Translations under genes and position numbers: made by a program
From: CAYTEO01 sp964436825
Lineage (GTDB): Bacteria > Krumholzibacteriota > Krumholzibacteriia > LZORAL124-64-63
DNA length: 64,000 nt
NCBI GenBank assembly: GCA_964436825.1
Contig: CAYTEO010000002.1
Coordinates: 62,001 to 126,000 of the forward strand
Direction of reading: 5' to 3'
The notes under the pieces: generated by a model
Seen by the model: the letters and a program-made list of their open reading frames with translations, nothing else
What the model was told of the DNA's origin: nothing
Database searches by the model: none
In this document: positions 23,807 to 34,176 of the stretch, piece after piece
How the letters are laid out: each line of letters opens with the position of its first letter
How positions within the stretch are numbered: position 1 is the stretch's first letter

Positions 23807-25726
23807 CTAGCGCCTGGCGGCGATCTCGTCAAGGAGCTCCCGTGCCAGGTCCGCGATCTCCCGGCTGCCCAGGTCTCCCTTGTGGCGGGCGCGCACGGCG
23901 ACGGTCCCCGCCTCCTGCTCCCTGCCGCCGACGACCAGCATGTAGGGCACGCGCATGGCCTCCGCCTCGCGGATCTTGTAGCCGATCTTCTCGTCGCGGA
24001 CGTCGGCGGAGGCGCGCAGGCCGTCCTCCCGCAGGCGGCGGGCCACCTGCTCGGCATAGTCGTGCTGGTCCCGGCTGACCGACAGGACCCGGCACTGCTC
24101 GGGCGCCAGCCAGAGGGGGAAATTGCCGGCGTAGTGCTCGGTCAGGATCCCGATGAACCGCTCCAGCGAGCCCATGATGGCCCGGTGGACCATGTAGACG
24201 TACTTCTCCTGGCCGTCGCTGTCGACGTAGGTGACCCCGAAGCGCCGGGGCAGGTTGAAGTCGAACTGGACGGTGCTGGCCTGCCACCTGCGGCCCAGGG
24301 CGTCGATGAGCTTGATGTCGATCTTGGGCCCGTAGAAGACGGCCTCCCCCTCCTCCCGCGTGTAGTCGAATCCCTGGCGCTCGATGGCGCGCACGAGGCT
24401 CCGCTCGGCCATCTCCCACTCCTGGTCCGTGCCGGCGTACTTCTCCTTGTTGCCGGGATCGCGGACCGAGAGCTCCACCTTGAACTCCCTGAAGCCGAAG
24501 GTCCCCAGGATCTCGCGGGTCAGTTCCAGGACGCCGTGGATCTCGTCCTCCAGCTGCCCGGGGGTGCAGAAGATGTGGGCGTCGTCCTGGGTGAAGCCGC
24601 GCACGCGCATCAACCCGTGCAGGGTCCCCTTCAGCTCGGCCCGGTAGACCGTTCCCAGCTCGGCGTAGCGGACCGGCAGGTCGCGGTAGCTCCGCTTGTG
24701 GCGCTTGTAGATGAGGATGTGCCCGGGGCAGTTCATCGGCTTGACGACGTAGGGGCGGTCGTCCTGCTCGAAGATGTACATGTTCTCCCGGTAGAACTGC
24801 ATGTGCCCGGAGGTATTCCACAGCTCGGCCTGGGAGATGTGCGGGGTCGTCACGGTCATGTAGCCGTCGCGCCGGTGCAGCGCCTTCCAGAAACCGATGA
24901 TCTCCTCGCGGATGATGTCGCCGCGGGGGTACCAGAACGACAGGCCGGGACCGGCCTCGTCCATGATCCCGAACAGGTCCAGCTCCCGCCCCAGCTTGCG
25001 ATGGTCGCGCTTGCGGGCCTCCTCCAGCAGGGCGAGATGGGCATCCAGGTCCTTCTGCTTGAAGAAGGCGGTCCCGTAGATGCGCTGCAGCTGCCGGTTG
25101 CTGCTGTCGCCGCGCCAGTAGGCGCCGGCGACGCTCAGCAGCTTGACGGCCTTGATGTCGGCCGTCGAGGGAACGTGGGGCCCCTCGCAGAGGTCGACGA
25201 AATCGCCCATGCGGTAGATGGAGAGCTGCGCGTCGCCCAGCGCTTCGATCTGCTCCAGCTTGTAGGGCTGGTCCGCGAAGATCTCCCTCCCCTGCGCCGC
25301 GGTGATCTCCTCGCGGACGACCGGGACCTTGCGGGCTGCCAGCTCGCGCATGCGGGCCTCGATGGTCACCAGGTCGTCCTCCGTGAACGGCTCGTCGCGG
25401 TCGAAGTCGTAGTAGAAGCCGTTCTCCACGGGCGGGCCGAAGGCGAACTTCGTGCCGGGATAGAGCTCCGAGACGGCCCAGGCCAGCAGGTGCGCGGCGG
25501 AATGGCGCAGGGCGTCCAGCCCCTCGTCGCTCCCGCGGGTGATGACCTGCAGCGAACCGTCACCGGGGACCCGGTCCTCCAGCGTGTAGTGCGTCCCCTC
25601 GAAGGTGACGGCCAGGGCGCTGCGCAGCAGCCCCGCGCCGATCGCCCCCACCGCGTCCCGGAAGGTGGCGCCCTCGGGGACGGAGATCCGGCTGGCATCG
25701 GGAAGGGTCAGGGTGAAGTCGGCCAT
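23807..25726 (-). CDS. thrS: Threonyl-tRNA synthetase
   Basis: 639 aa. Charges tRNA-Thr and edits mis-attached serine. Order: N-terminal TGS domain (FTLTLPDASRISVPEGATFR), editing domain with HSAAH near residue 85, class II core with zinc ligands in MNCPGHILIYKRHKRSYR, motif 3 around RFIGILTEHYAG, and the C-terminal anticodon domain from EQCRVLSVSRDQHDYAEQ. ATG 25726 is chosen since GGAGGAG lies 4 nt upstream; the frame runs on into the tRNA-Val gene. It heads the infC-rpmI-rplT-pheST series. Confidence 0.97.
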   Translation of the reverse strand: MADFTLTLPDASRISVPEGATFRDAVGAIGAGLLRSALAVTFEGTHYTLEDRVPGDGSLQVITRGSDEGLDALRHSAAHLLAWAVSELYPGTKFAFGPPVENGFYYDFDRDEPFTEDDLVTIEARMRELAARKVPVVREEITAAQGREIFADQPYKLEQIEALGDAQLSIYRMGDFVDLCEGPHVPSTADIKAVKLLSVAGAYWRGDSSNRQLQRIYGTAFFKQKDLDAHLALLEEARKRDHRKLGRELDLFGIMDEAGPGLSFWYPRGDIIREEIIGFWKALHRRDGYMTVTTPHISQAELWNTSGHMQFYRENMYIFEQDDRPYVVKPMNCPGHILIYKRHKRSYRDLPVRYAELGTVYRAELKGTLHGLMRVRGFTQDDAHIFCTPGQLEDEIHGVLELTREILGTFGFREFKVELSVRDPGNKEKYAGTDQEWEMAERSLVRAIERQGFDYTREEGEAVFYGPKIDIKLIDALGRRWQASTVQFDFNLPRRFGVTYVDSDGQEKYVYMVHRAIMGSLERFIGILTEHYAGNFPLWLAPEQCRVLSVSRDQHDYAEQVARRLREDGLRASADVRDEKIGYKIREAEAMRVPYMLVVGGREQEAGTVAVRARHKGDLGSREIADLARELLDEIAARR

Positions 25727-25768
25727 CTCGCTCCTCCGCGCGGCGGCCCGGGGTACGGGCCCCTCATG

Positions 25769-25806
25769 AAAAGACGAGGCGAACCACCCGGTGGGTCCAC
25801 CTCGTC
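25769..25806 (-). terminator. Rho-independent terminator between tRNA-Val and thrS
   Basis: On the minus strand GACGAGG (25806-25800) pairs with CCTCGTC (25779-25773), enclosing an inner CCACC/GGTGG stem, and is followed by TTTT. It ends the tRNA-Val transcript or acts as an attenuator 43 bp before the thrS start. Confidence 0.7.
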
Positions 25807-25821
25807 TCGTGGTTCCTGGAC

Positions 25822-25898
25822 TGGTGGGAGATACTGGATTCGAACCAGTGACCTCTTGCGTGTCGAGCAAGCACTCTAACCAGCTGAGCTAATCTCCC
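25822..25898 (-). tRNA. tRNA-Val (GAC)
   Basis: 77 nt with encoded CCA. Acceptor GGGAGAT pairs with ATCTCCC, the anticodon loop TCGACAC gives GAC, and the T arm has GGTTCGAATCC. It lies between the sigma factor gene and thrS. Confidence 0.95.
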
Positions 25899-25954
25899 AC
25901 CGGACGCCGGATAAGCTATCCATGAGGTCGCCGGTTGTCAACCGGGAATGTCGC

Positions 25955-26812
25955 TCAGCGCAGGTAGTCCGCCAGCCGCCCGCCGGCCACGGCCTGGCGG
26001 ATCTTGCGCAGGGCCTGGTTGCGGATCTGGCGCACCCGCTCGCGGCTCAGGTTGATGTCCTGGCCGATCGTCTCCAGCGAGGCGGGCTGCTCGTCCCCGA
26101 GACCGTAGTAGCGGACCAGGATGCTCCGCTCACGGTCGCTGAGGGTGTCCAGGGCGCCGAGGATCTCCTGGACCATCTCCTCGTTGACGTACCGCTCCTC
26201 GGGGGTCTGCGCCTCGGGATCGGCCAGGGTCTCGGCCAGGGTGATGCCGTCCTCGTCGTAGAGGGAGTCGTCGAGGCTGGCCAGCGGCCGCGAGGCGGCC
26301 CGGATCTGGTCCATCTTCTGCTGGGAGAGACCCACCTCGGCCGCGATCTCCTCGTCCGTCGCCTTGCGATGGTGCCGCTGCTCGATCTTCCTGGCGGCCC
26401 GCTTCATGCGCTGGGCCTGCTGGGTCCGGTTGATGGGCAGGCGCACCGTGTTCGTCTGCTCGGCGATGGCCTTCTGGATGGCCTGACGGATCCACCAGAC
26501 CGCGTAGGAGATGAAACGGAAGTCCCGCCGCTCGTCGAACCGCTTCGCCGCGGTGATCAAGCCGACGTTCCCCTCCGCGATCAGGTCCATGTAGCTGAGT
26601 CCCTGGTTCAGGAACCGCTTGGCGACGCTGACGACGAAGCGCAGGTTCGCGTTGACGAGCTGGTCGAGGGCTTCCTTGTCCCCCTGCCGGATCCGGCGGG
26701 CCAGCTCGAACTCCTCCTCTTTCGTCAGCAGCTTGTATTGACCGATCGTCTGCAGGTAGTGCTGCAGACTGGAATCCTCGCGCCTATCGCTGCGCAGTTC
26801 GATCTCGAACAT
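25955..26812 (-). CDS. RpoD-family sigma factor lacking region 1.1
   Basis: 285 aa. Directs RNA polymerase to promoters. It begins directly at region 1.2 (LQHYLQTIGQYKLLTKEEE), followed by region 2 (NANLRFVVSVAKRF, DLIAEGNVGLI, RFISYAVWWIRQAI), region 3 and region 4 (LSDRERSILVRYYGL, LSRERVRQIRNQALRKIR). The region 2.4 and 4.2 recognition helices look RpoD-like. Absence of region 1.1 and the short length fit either a group-2 sigma or the compact primary sigma of Bacteroidetes-type lineages; I cannot tell which. GGAGG lies 3-4 nt upstream of the ATG, and a near-consensus promoter lies at 26943-26971. Confidence 0.92.
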   Translation of the reverse strand: MFEIELRSDRREDSSLQHYLQTIGQYKLLTKEEEFELARRIRQGDKEALDQLVNANLRFVVSVAKRFLNQGLSYMDLIAEGNVGLITAAKRFDERRDFRFISYAVWWIRQAIQKAIAEQTNTVRLPINRTQQAQRMKRAARKIEQRHHRKATDEEIAAEVGLSQQKMDQIRAASRPLASLDDSLYDEDGITLAETLADPEAQTPEERYVNEEMVQEILGALDTLSDRERSILVRYYGLGDEQPASLETIGQDINLSRERVRQIRNQALRKIRQAVAGGRLADYLR

Positions 26813-26942
26813 CCTTCCTCCCAGACATGGTCCGTTCCCTCGTCGTGACCGGCCACATGCCGGCTTTCCATGTAACGCTTCCCGTCACGGGGGGTTCCCG
26901 TGGTCAACGGGATGACTCGGAAAACAGATATCATTGTCAACT

Positions 26943-26971
26943 ATCTTATCGGCCGGTTCGGGACATGTCAA
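26943..26971 (-). promoter_or_regulatory. Near-consensus sigma-70 promoter for the sigma factor gene
   Basis: Minus-strand TTGACA (26971-26966), 17-bp spacer, TAAGAT (26948-26943). The -35 is perfect and the -10 matches five of six positions. It predicts an untranslated leader of about 120 nt before the ATG at 26812. A second TTGACA begins just downstream. Confidence 0.7.
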
Positions 26972-27030
26972 ATCCTTTTTCAGGTATTTCCGCGCATCGT
27001 CTTCCAGGCGACATGACGGGAACGACCCAC

Positions 27031-27048
27031 TTTGCAACTCGTTGCAAA
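27031..27048. repeat. 18-bp palindrome between dnaK and the sigma factor gene
   Basis: TTTGCAAC (27031-27038), TC, GTTGCAAA (27041-27048): perfect 8-bp arms. It lies 60 bp upstream of the -35 element of the sigma factor promoter and downstream of the dnaK hairpin, a position suited to an activator or repressor site. The remainder of the 329-bp gap 26813-27141 holds the promoter, the dnaK hairpin and GC-rich leader; I see no gene in it. Confidence 0.5.
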
Positions 27049-27089
27049 ACAGGAAGATCGGAGGTCAGCCGACCTTTCGTCGTTGACAC

Positions 27090-27117
27090 GAGCCGGCCCT
27101 CGTTCGAGGGCCGGCTC
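27090..27117 (-). terminator. Strong hairpin downstream of dnaK
   Basis: GAGCCGGCCCTCG and CGAGGGCCGGCTC (13-bp perfect arms, 2-nt loop) begin 25 bp after the dnaK stop. There is no U tract in either direction, so it may stop transcription weakly or protect the 3' end from exonucleases. Confidence 0.5.
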
Positions 27118-27141
27118 CACCGTCACTTGCCCCTGGGCACG

Positions 27142-29049
<1,908 letters not shown>

Positions 29050-29096
29050 TGTCCTTGCCTCCTGTGGGTGTGTGTTCGTTTTTCCCCTGCTCCAGA

Positions 29097-29112
29097 TACA
29101 AGGACCGTGCCA
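29097..29112 (-). promoter_or_regulatory. Near-match sigma-54 promoter upstream of dnaK
   Basis: Minus strand reads TGGCACG-GTCC-TTGTA, against the consensus TGGCACG-N4-TTGCW, about 50 bp before the dnaK ATG. The -24 block is perfect; the -12 block has T where C is expected, which weakens the call. Confidence 0.3.
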
Positions 29113-29224
29113 CGATCCTTGCTGGGGCTGGCTCTCCAACACACCGGGATTCAATGGGTTGCGAAGGAGGTCAGATCGCCTGGAACGGGGAGATGCGGCG
29201 AGACGTCATCCTGTCATGACAGCG

Positions 29225-30193
29225 TCAGCCATCGTCGTGCCTTTGGCGCCACTCTGACACGCCCTGACACATTGACGCCAGGATGGCAACATCCATGCAT
29301 CGGTGATGCAAGGGGGCGAGGCGCGGTACTGCTCTCCCCTTCACGGGCCAGTGCTCCAGCAGGTGGACCAACAGGCGCGGCAACCCGGTCGACACCAGGA
29401 ACCGGAACAGGCGCACGGCGATGCCGGGGGACCGACCCGGCGGGTCCAGGACCCAGTGCAGGCGCATCTCCCGCAGGCGCCCGGGATGGACCGCCGCGAT
29501 CCGCTGCAGGGCCCCATGGCCGCACAGGCGCTTCTTCCCCAGGTACTGCTGCAGGGTGTGGTGGTGCAGGTGGAGCGGGACCGGTTCTCGCAGCAGGCGG
29601 AAGCGGACACCGCGCTCGTCCGCAAGGCGGAAGCCCAGGTCCATGTCCTCGAAACCGTAACCCTCGAAGTGCTCGTCGAACCCTCCCACGGCGGCGAAAT
29701 CGTCGGCCGGGACGGCGCAGTTCTGCGTGACGAGATAGCGCTCGGGCACTTCCGGGCCCGTCACCTTGGCCGCACCCCGCGTGTCGATGTAGTGGAAATG
29801 GGGGGCGTCGACGAGGGTCGGATCGGTCAGCACCGGTCCGATCGTGCCGAGATGCGGACCCGCCCGCAGCAGGTCCAGGTGCGCCGCCAGCAGCCCTGCC
29901 GGCGCCAGGATGTCGTCGTCCAGGAACAGCAGCCAGCGTCCCCCCGCCCGCCGGGCCCCGAGATTGCGTGCCGCGGCCCTGCCGACGTTCCGCTCCGCCC
30001 GCACGACCTGCAACCGGCCGTTCCATTCCCGCCGGGCCCGCTCGAGTACCTCGGGTGTCCCATCGGCGGAGGCGTCGTCGACGACGACGACCTCCCAGGC
30101 GACCGACGGCAGCTGCTGCCGGCGCAGTGCGGCGAGGGTGCGTGCCAGCAGGTCGGCCTTCTCGTGGGTGGGGATGACGACCGACAGTTCCAC
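29225..30193 (-). CDS. Glycosyltransferase family 2
   Basis: 322-aa GT-A-fold enzyme that adds a sugar from a nucleotide donor. It begins ELSVVIPTHEKADLLARTL, has VVVVDDASADGT, the metal-binding FLDDDI, and a galactosyltransferase-type C-terminal motif GFEDMDLGFRLA. There are no obvious membrane spans except a weak one near the C-terminus. The start is GTG 30193, one codon boundary after the TAG stop of the upstream glycosyltransferase, with GGGGGGAGGG ahead of it. The donor and acceptor are unknown; it likely decorates the same glycan as its neighbours. Confidence 0.87.
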   Translation of the reverse strand: MELSVVIPTHEKADLLARTLAALRRQQLPSVAWEVVVVDDASADGTPEVLERARREWNGRLQVVRAERNVGRAAARNLGARRAGGRWLLFLDDDILAPAGLLAAHLDLLRAGPHLGTIGPVLTDPTLVDAPHFHYIDTRGAAKVTGPEVPERYLVTQNCAVPADDFAAVGGFDEHFEGYGFEDMDLGFRLADERGVRFRLLREPVPLHLHHHTLQQYLGKKRLCGHGALQRIAAVHPGRLREMRLHWVLDPPGRSPGIAVRLFRFLVSTGLPRLLVHLLEHWPVKGRAVPRLAPLHHRCMDVAILASMCQGVSEWRQRHDDG

Positions 30194-31327
30194 CTACCCT
30201 CCCCCCTCGAGGCGCGGCAGGGAGATCTCGGCAGGGGCCGGCTCCCCGGCGACCAGGTGCAGGACGAGTTGCTCCGCCCAGGCCATGTTGCGGTCGAACC
30301 CCGCCACGGGACGCACCGCGCGGGCAGCCGCCTCGCCCAGCCGCCGCCTGAGCCCGGGCTCCTTGCCCAGGCGGACCAGGACCTCCACGAGGGCCGCCTC
30401 GTCGCGCGGCGGGACGACCAGTCCGGTCTCCCCGTCGCGGACCCATTCCAGCGAGGAGGCCAGCGACGAGGCCACGACGGCGCACCCGCTGGCCAGTGCC
30501 TCGAGCAGGCTGACCGCCGTCGCGTCGACGCTGGGGACGGAGATGAAGACGTCGCACCCCGCCAGGGCGCGGGCGAACTCGTCGTGCGGCAGGCGTCCCC
30601 GGAAGACACTGATGTCGTCGATCCCGGCCCGGCGGGCGAGATCCCAGAACGGGGCGGGGTCACCCTCGTAGCCTGCGAAGAGGAAGCGGGCACGGGGAAC
30701 CCGCTCGCGCACCTCGCGTGCCGCCTCGATGACGACATCGACGTTGTAGTACGGCTGGGTGAACGAGCGGGGCGAGAAGTAGACGATGTCCTCGTCGGCG
30801 AAGCCGAGGTCGCGTCGCCAGGCGCGGTCGTCGCGGGACCGGAACCGCTCGAAGTCGACCCCCCAAAGGACGCGGTAGGCCCTGGCGGGATCCGCGCCCA
30901 GGGAGGCGGCATGGCGCAGGATATCGACCGAGTCGCCGGTGAGCGCGTCACAGGAGCGGAGAGCACGGCTGGCGAGCCATCCCTTCAGGCGATTCTCGTG
31001 GGGGGTGAGGTAGACGTCGTCCCCCCACACGGTCAGCAGGTTGGGGTGGAACCCGCTGAAGTGTCCCCAGTAGCCGTAGCCGGTCAGGAAGTGGGTGTTC
31101 AGCAGGTCGGGGCGCAGCCGGCGCAACAGTTCCCTGACCCGCAGCAGGGAGAAACCGTAGCGCAGCGGTTTCGGGCCGCCGCCGGCGCGGATGTCGTGCA
31201 CGGCCACCCCCGGCACCGGCCCCGGCTGGACGGTCAACAGGTGGCAGTCGTATCCCCGCCGGACGAACCAGGTCACCCAGCGCTCGGTGTGGATGTGTCG
31301 TCCGATGGAGAGAAAGGCCAGTCGCAC
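30194..31327 (-). CDS. Glycosyltransferase family 4
   Basis: 377-aa GT-B-fold enzyme. The N-domain (RLAFLSIGRHIHTERWVTWF) carries the acceptor site and has TVWGDDVYLTP; the C-domain has SPRSFTQPYYNVDVVIEA, RGRLPHDEFARALAGCDVFI and the donor-binding SVDATAVSLLEALASGCAVV. GTG 31327 is preferred because GGGAG lies 7 nt upstream; upstream frame sequence runs into tRNA-Leu. It abuts the GT2 gene without a gap, so the two act in one pathway. Confidence 0.87.
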   Translation of the reverse strand: MRLAFLSIGRHIHTERWVTWFVRRGYDCHLLTVQPGPVPGVAVHDIRAGGGPKPLRYGFSLLRVRELLRRLRPDLLNTHFLTGYGYWGHFSGFHPNLLTVWGDDVYLTPHENRLKGWLASRALRSCDALTGDSVDILRHAASLGADPARAYRVLWGVDFERFRSRDDRAWRRDLGFADEDIVYFSPRSFTQPYYNVDVVIEAAREVRERVPRARFLFAGYEGDPAPFWDLARRAGIDDISVFRGRLPHDEFARALAGCDVFISVPSVDATAVSLLEALASGCAVVASSLASSLEWVRDGETGLVVPPRDEAALVEVLVRLGKEPGLRRRLGEAAARAVRPVAGFDRNMAWAEQLVLHLVAGEPAPAEISLPRLEGGG

Positions 31328-31381
31328 GCTGTCACTCCCTGCAATGGGACCGGTCCGGTCGCGGCGACGACCGGACCGTCC

Positions 31382-31469
31382 TGGTGCCGGGGGCCGGGCT
31401 CGAACCGGCACGGAGCAACGCTCCGAGGGATTTTAAGTCCCTTGCGTCTACCAGTTTCGCCACCCCGGC
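31382..31469 (-). tRNA. tRNA-Leu (TAA)
   Basis: 88 nt with long variable arm and encoded CCA. Acceptor GCCGGGG pairs with CCCCGGC, the anticodon loop CTTAAAA gives TAA (UAA), and the variable arm is CGGAGCGTTGCTCCG. It lies 54 bp upstream of the GT4 gene. Confidence 0.95.
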
Positions 31470-31573
31470 GGTCCCTTGCGGATGATGCCGCCGTCGCGAA
31501 CGGGTGTCAATGACCGCACCAGATGGAATCGACCGCGGACGGGGGAACCGAAGGGGAATCAGGGAAGGGGCGC

Positions 31574-31648
31574 TGGAGGCGGCACCCGGACTCGAACCGG
31601 GGAATAACGGTTTTGCAGACCGTCGCCTTACCACTTGGCTATGCCGCC
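31574..31648 (-). tRNA. tRNA-Cys (GCA)
   Basis: 75 nt with encoded CCA. Acceptor GGCGGCA pairs with TGCCGCC, discriminator U, and the anticodon loop CTGCAAA gives GCA. It is the middle member of a Gly-Cys-Leu tRNA cluster. Confidence 0.95.
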
Positions 31649-31710
31649 CCCCGAGGAATCATGGGCCAGTCCCGCCGTGTTGTCAAGAGGGCCGGGCCGG
31701 CGTCCAAACG

Positions 31711-31741
31711 GAGACGGGGACGCCAGGTGCGTCCCCGTCTC
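31711..31741 (-). terminator. Hairpin between tRNA-Gly and tRNA-Cys
   Basis: GAGACGGGGACG (31711-31722) and CGTCCCCGTCTC (31730-31741): 12-bp perfect arms with a 7-nt loop, 7 bp after tRNA-Gly. On the minus strand it is followed by CGTTT, a poor U tract. It may act as a terminator or processing signal. Confidence 0.45.
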
Positions 31742-31747
31742 GTATTC

Positions 31748-31823
<76 letters not shown>

Positions 31824-31871
31824 GTCCAAGACGTTCCGGTGACGGAAAGTATAGCGATACCCCCGCGGATG

Positions 31872-33008
31872 TCAAACCGGAATTTCCCGTCCCAGCAGCT
31901 CCCCGTAGACCGCCAGGGTCGCCGCGACGACCTGCTCCCAGGAATAGCGCTCCCTGACCCGCGCCAGCGCCAGTCCTCCCATGCGAAGGCGCCGCTGCCG
32001 GTCGTCCAGCAACGCCGACATGGCCGCGGCCAGGGCTACCGGATCCTCGGGCTGCACGTATGCGACCGCCTCCCCACCGGCCTCCCGGTTGGGCGGGATG
32101 TCCGATACCAGGCAGGCCCGCCGGTGGCTCATCGCCTCCAGCAGGGCGATGGAGAGTCCCTCCAGGGTCGAGGGCAGGACGACCAGGCCGGCGTGATCGT
32201 AGAGCTCGTCCAGGAGCGGCCCGTGGACGAACCCCAGCCAGCGGACATGCGCGTCGTCGGCCGCCCGCAACCGCCGCACGTACTGTCCCCCGAACGGGTC
32301 GTCACCGGCGATCACCAGGGGGAACCGTCGCCGGAGCTCCTCCGGCAGGCGCCGGTGGGCCTCGACCAGGATGTGGCAGCCCTTCTCGGGGACGAGCCTG
32401 CCGACGAACAGCACGTAGGGCGGCACGATGCCGTGCTCGTCGAGCAGGACGGGATCGCGCGGGGCTGCGGGACTGATCCCGTTGGGGATGCAGACGGTCT
32501 CCACGCCGTGCCGGTGCCGGTAATGCTCCTGCAGGGCGCGGGAGACGACGATCGTCCGGTGGGGCCAGCGGGCGCTTGCCTCCTCCCCCGCGCGCAGGAC
32601 CAGTCGGGCCAGCGGTCCCCACTTCTCCCGCTGCCAGTCCAGGCCGTGGACGGTCAGGACCGTCCGTCGGCCGCAGAGACGCGCTGGTCCCGCCAGCAGG
32701 CCGGGGCCGAGGGCGTGGAAATGGAGCAGGTCGTAGCGGTGCCAGACCGCCTCGAGGGTGACCAGGGAGCTGTGGGTGATGGCGTCCAGGTGCTTGGTCG
32801 GCAAGCTCGGCCGGCGCACGACCCGCAGGCCGGGCAGATCCGTGGGACCATGGGCCGGGCTGTAATGGGGACGACTGAAGATGTCGACCTCGAGACCACG
32901 CTGCACCAGCCGGCGGGAAAGCTCGGCCACGTGGCGCTCGATCCCGCCGTGGACCGGGGGATACCCCTTCTGCCCGATCATGGCCACCCGCACGCGGTGG
33001 TCGCGCAT
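31872..33008 (-). CDS. Glycosyltransferase family 4 (rhamnosyltransferase-like)
   Basis: 378-aa GT-B enzyme. The N-terminal opening VRVAMIGQKGYPPVHGGIERH, with a G-G-I-E-R-H acceptor loop, is the type seen in rhamnosyl-/mannosyl-transferases of O-antigen loci. The C-domain has LFVGRLVPEKGCHILVEA, the EX7E-like donor motif in PSTLEGLSIALLEAMSHRRA, and SDIPPNREAGG. GGGAG lies 6 nt before ATG 33008. It follows the Gfo/Idh gene by 19 bp. The donor sugar is unknown. Confidence 0.9.
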   Translation of the reverse strand: MRDHRVRVAMIGQKGYPPVHGGIERHVAELSRRLVQRGLEVDIFSRPHYSPAHGPTDLPGLRVVRRPSLPTKHLDAITHSSLVTLEAVWHRYDLLHFHALGPGLLAGPARLCGRRTVLTVHGLDWQREKWGPLARLVLRAGEEASARWPHRTIVVSRALQEHYRHRHGVETVCIPNGISPAAPRDPVLLDEHGIVPPYVLFVGRLVPEKGCHILVEAHRRLPEELRRRFPLVIAGDDPFGGQYVRRLRAADDAHVRWLGFVHGPLLDELYDHAGLVVLPSTLEGLSIALLEAMSHRRACLVSDIPPNREAGGEAVAYVQPEDPVALAAAMSALLDDRQRRLRMGGLALARVRERYSWEQVVAATLAVYGELLGREIPV

Positions 33009-33027
33009 GTCGGCTCCCCGTGAGGGA

Positions 33028-34056
33028 TCAGACGGTCTGGACGGCCAAGGGCAGCGGCCTGCCGTCCTCCTTGATGGAGAGACAGGCCTTCTCCAGGGTC
33101 TCGACCACCTTCAGCCCCAGCCATCCGTCGCTCAGCGGCTCGGCCCGGCCCATGACACAGTCGACGAAATGGCCGGTCTCGATCTTCAGCGGTTCGACCT
33201 GCTCGATCCGCGGGATCAGGATGTCGCCGTGGCGATAGGCCAGGTGGAACTCGCCGAACCCGTCGTAGTGGGGCATGACGTCGACACCCTTGTCGTAGAT
33301 GCGGATCTTGTCGGTCATGGCCACGTCATCGTAGACCAACATCTTCCGGCTGCCAACCAGGGTGGTCTCCCGGATCTTGTTGGGGTCCAGCCAGCTGACG
33401 TGGAGGTGGACGATCCGGTCGCCGGGGTACTCCAGGGTGATGAACGCGACGTCCTCGAGCTGCTTCTCCTTCTGCACGTAGCAGCGTCCCGTGGCGCTGA
33501 CCATCGTCGGCGAGCCGTCCAGCAGGTAGTTCATCATCGCCACGTCGTGGGGTGCCAGGTCCCAGACGACATTGGTGTCCCGCTGGAAGATTCCCAGGTT
33601 CACCCGTCGGATCGACACGTAGTAGATCTCGCCGAGGTCGCCGTCATGGATGAGTTGACGGATCTTGCGGACCGCCGGGACGAACAGGAAGGTGTGTCCC
33701 ACCATGATCTGCAGTCCCCGCTCCTCCGCCGCACGGCACATGGCCAGGCACTGCTCGCTGCTGGCGGCCATCGGCTTCTCGATGAACAGGTGCTTGCCGC
33801 TCTCCAGGACCGCCATCCCCAGGGGGAAGTGCGTCGAGACCGGAGTGGCGACGACGACCGCGTCGATCGACTCGTCGGCGATGATCGACGCGAAGTCGTC
33901 GGTGACCCGGGTGTGGGGATAGAGGGTCGCCATGTGATCGCGCCGGGCCGGATCGAGATCGCAGATGACCTTCAGCTCGACTTCGGGATGGTTGTTGAAG
34001 TTGCGGATCAGGTTGGGGCCCCAGTAGCCACAGCCGACGGCGGCCATTGTCAGCAT
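33028..34056 (-). CDS. WbpB/WlbA-like UDP-N-acetyl-hexosaminuronate 3-dehydrogenase (Gfo/Idh/MocA family)
   Basis: 342-aa NAD-dependent oxidoreductase. The Rossmann motif is AAVGCGYWGPNLIRNF, followed by VVVATPVSTHFPL, the catalytic EKPMA (Lys) motif, GHTFLFVPAV and a C-terminal substrate domain (LAPHDVAMMNYLL). The sequence style matches WbpB/WlbA, which oxidises UDP-GlcNAcA at C3 to the 3-keto sugar. The next gene upstream but one is a WbpE-like aminotransferase that uses exactly that product. The UDP-GlcNAcA itself would come from the dehydrogenase at 7933-9228. The precise substrate is inferred. Confidence 0.86.
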   Translation of the reverse strand: MLTMAAVGCGYWGPNLIRNFNNHPEVELKVICDLDPARRDHMATLYPHTRVTDDFASIIADESIDAVVVATPVSTHFPLGMAVLESGKHLFIEKPMAASSEQCLAMCRAAEERGLQIMVGHTFLFVPAVRKIRQLIHDGDLGEIYYVSIRRVNLGIFQRDTNVVWDLAPHDVAMMNYLLDGSPTMVSATGRCYVQKEKQLEDVAFITLEYPGDRIVHLHVSWLDPNKIRETTLVGSRKMLVYDDVAMTDKIRIYDKGVDVMPHYDGFGEFHLAYRHGDILIPRIEQVEPLKIETGHFVDCVMGRAEPLSDGWLGLKVVETLEKACLSIKEDGRPLPLAVQTV

Positions 34057-34176
34057 CGTCGTTCTCCCCGGTCTTGGCGGCCGTGGACCGCCCTTCTCAT
34101 GCGACAGTCGCGTCTCCGCGACGCATCACCGCACGATCCATCGACCGTCCCGCCCGTGACTTGAGTGGTGATGGGC

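Noticed and set aside
29050..29224. CIRCE operator (TTAGCACTC-N9-GAGTGCTAA) upstream of dnaK
   Set aside because: Searched by eye on both strands; no match, so HrcA control is not supported.
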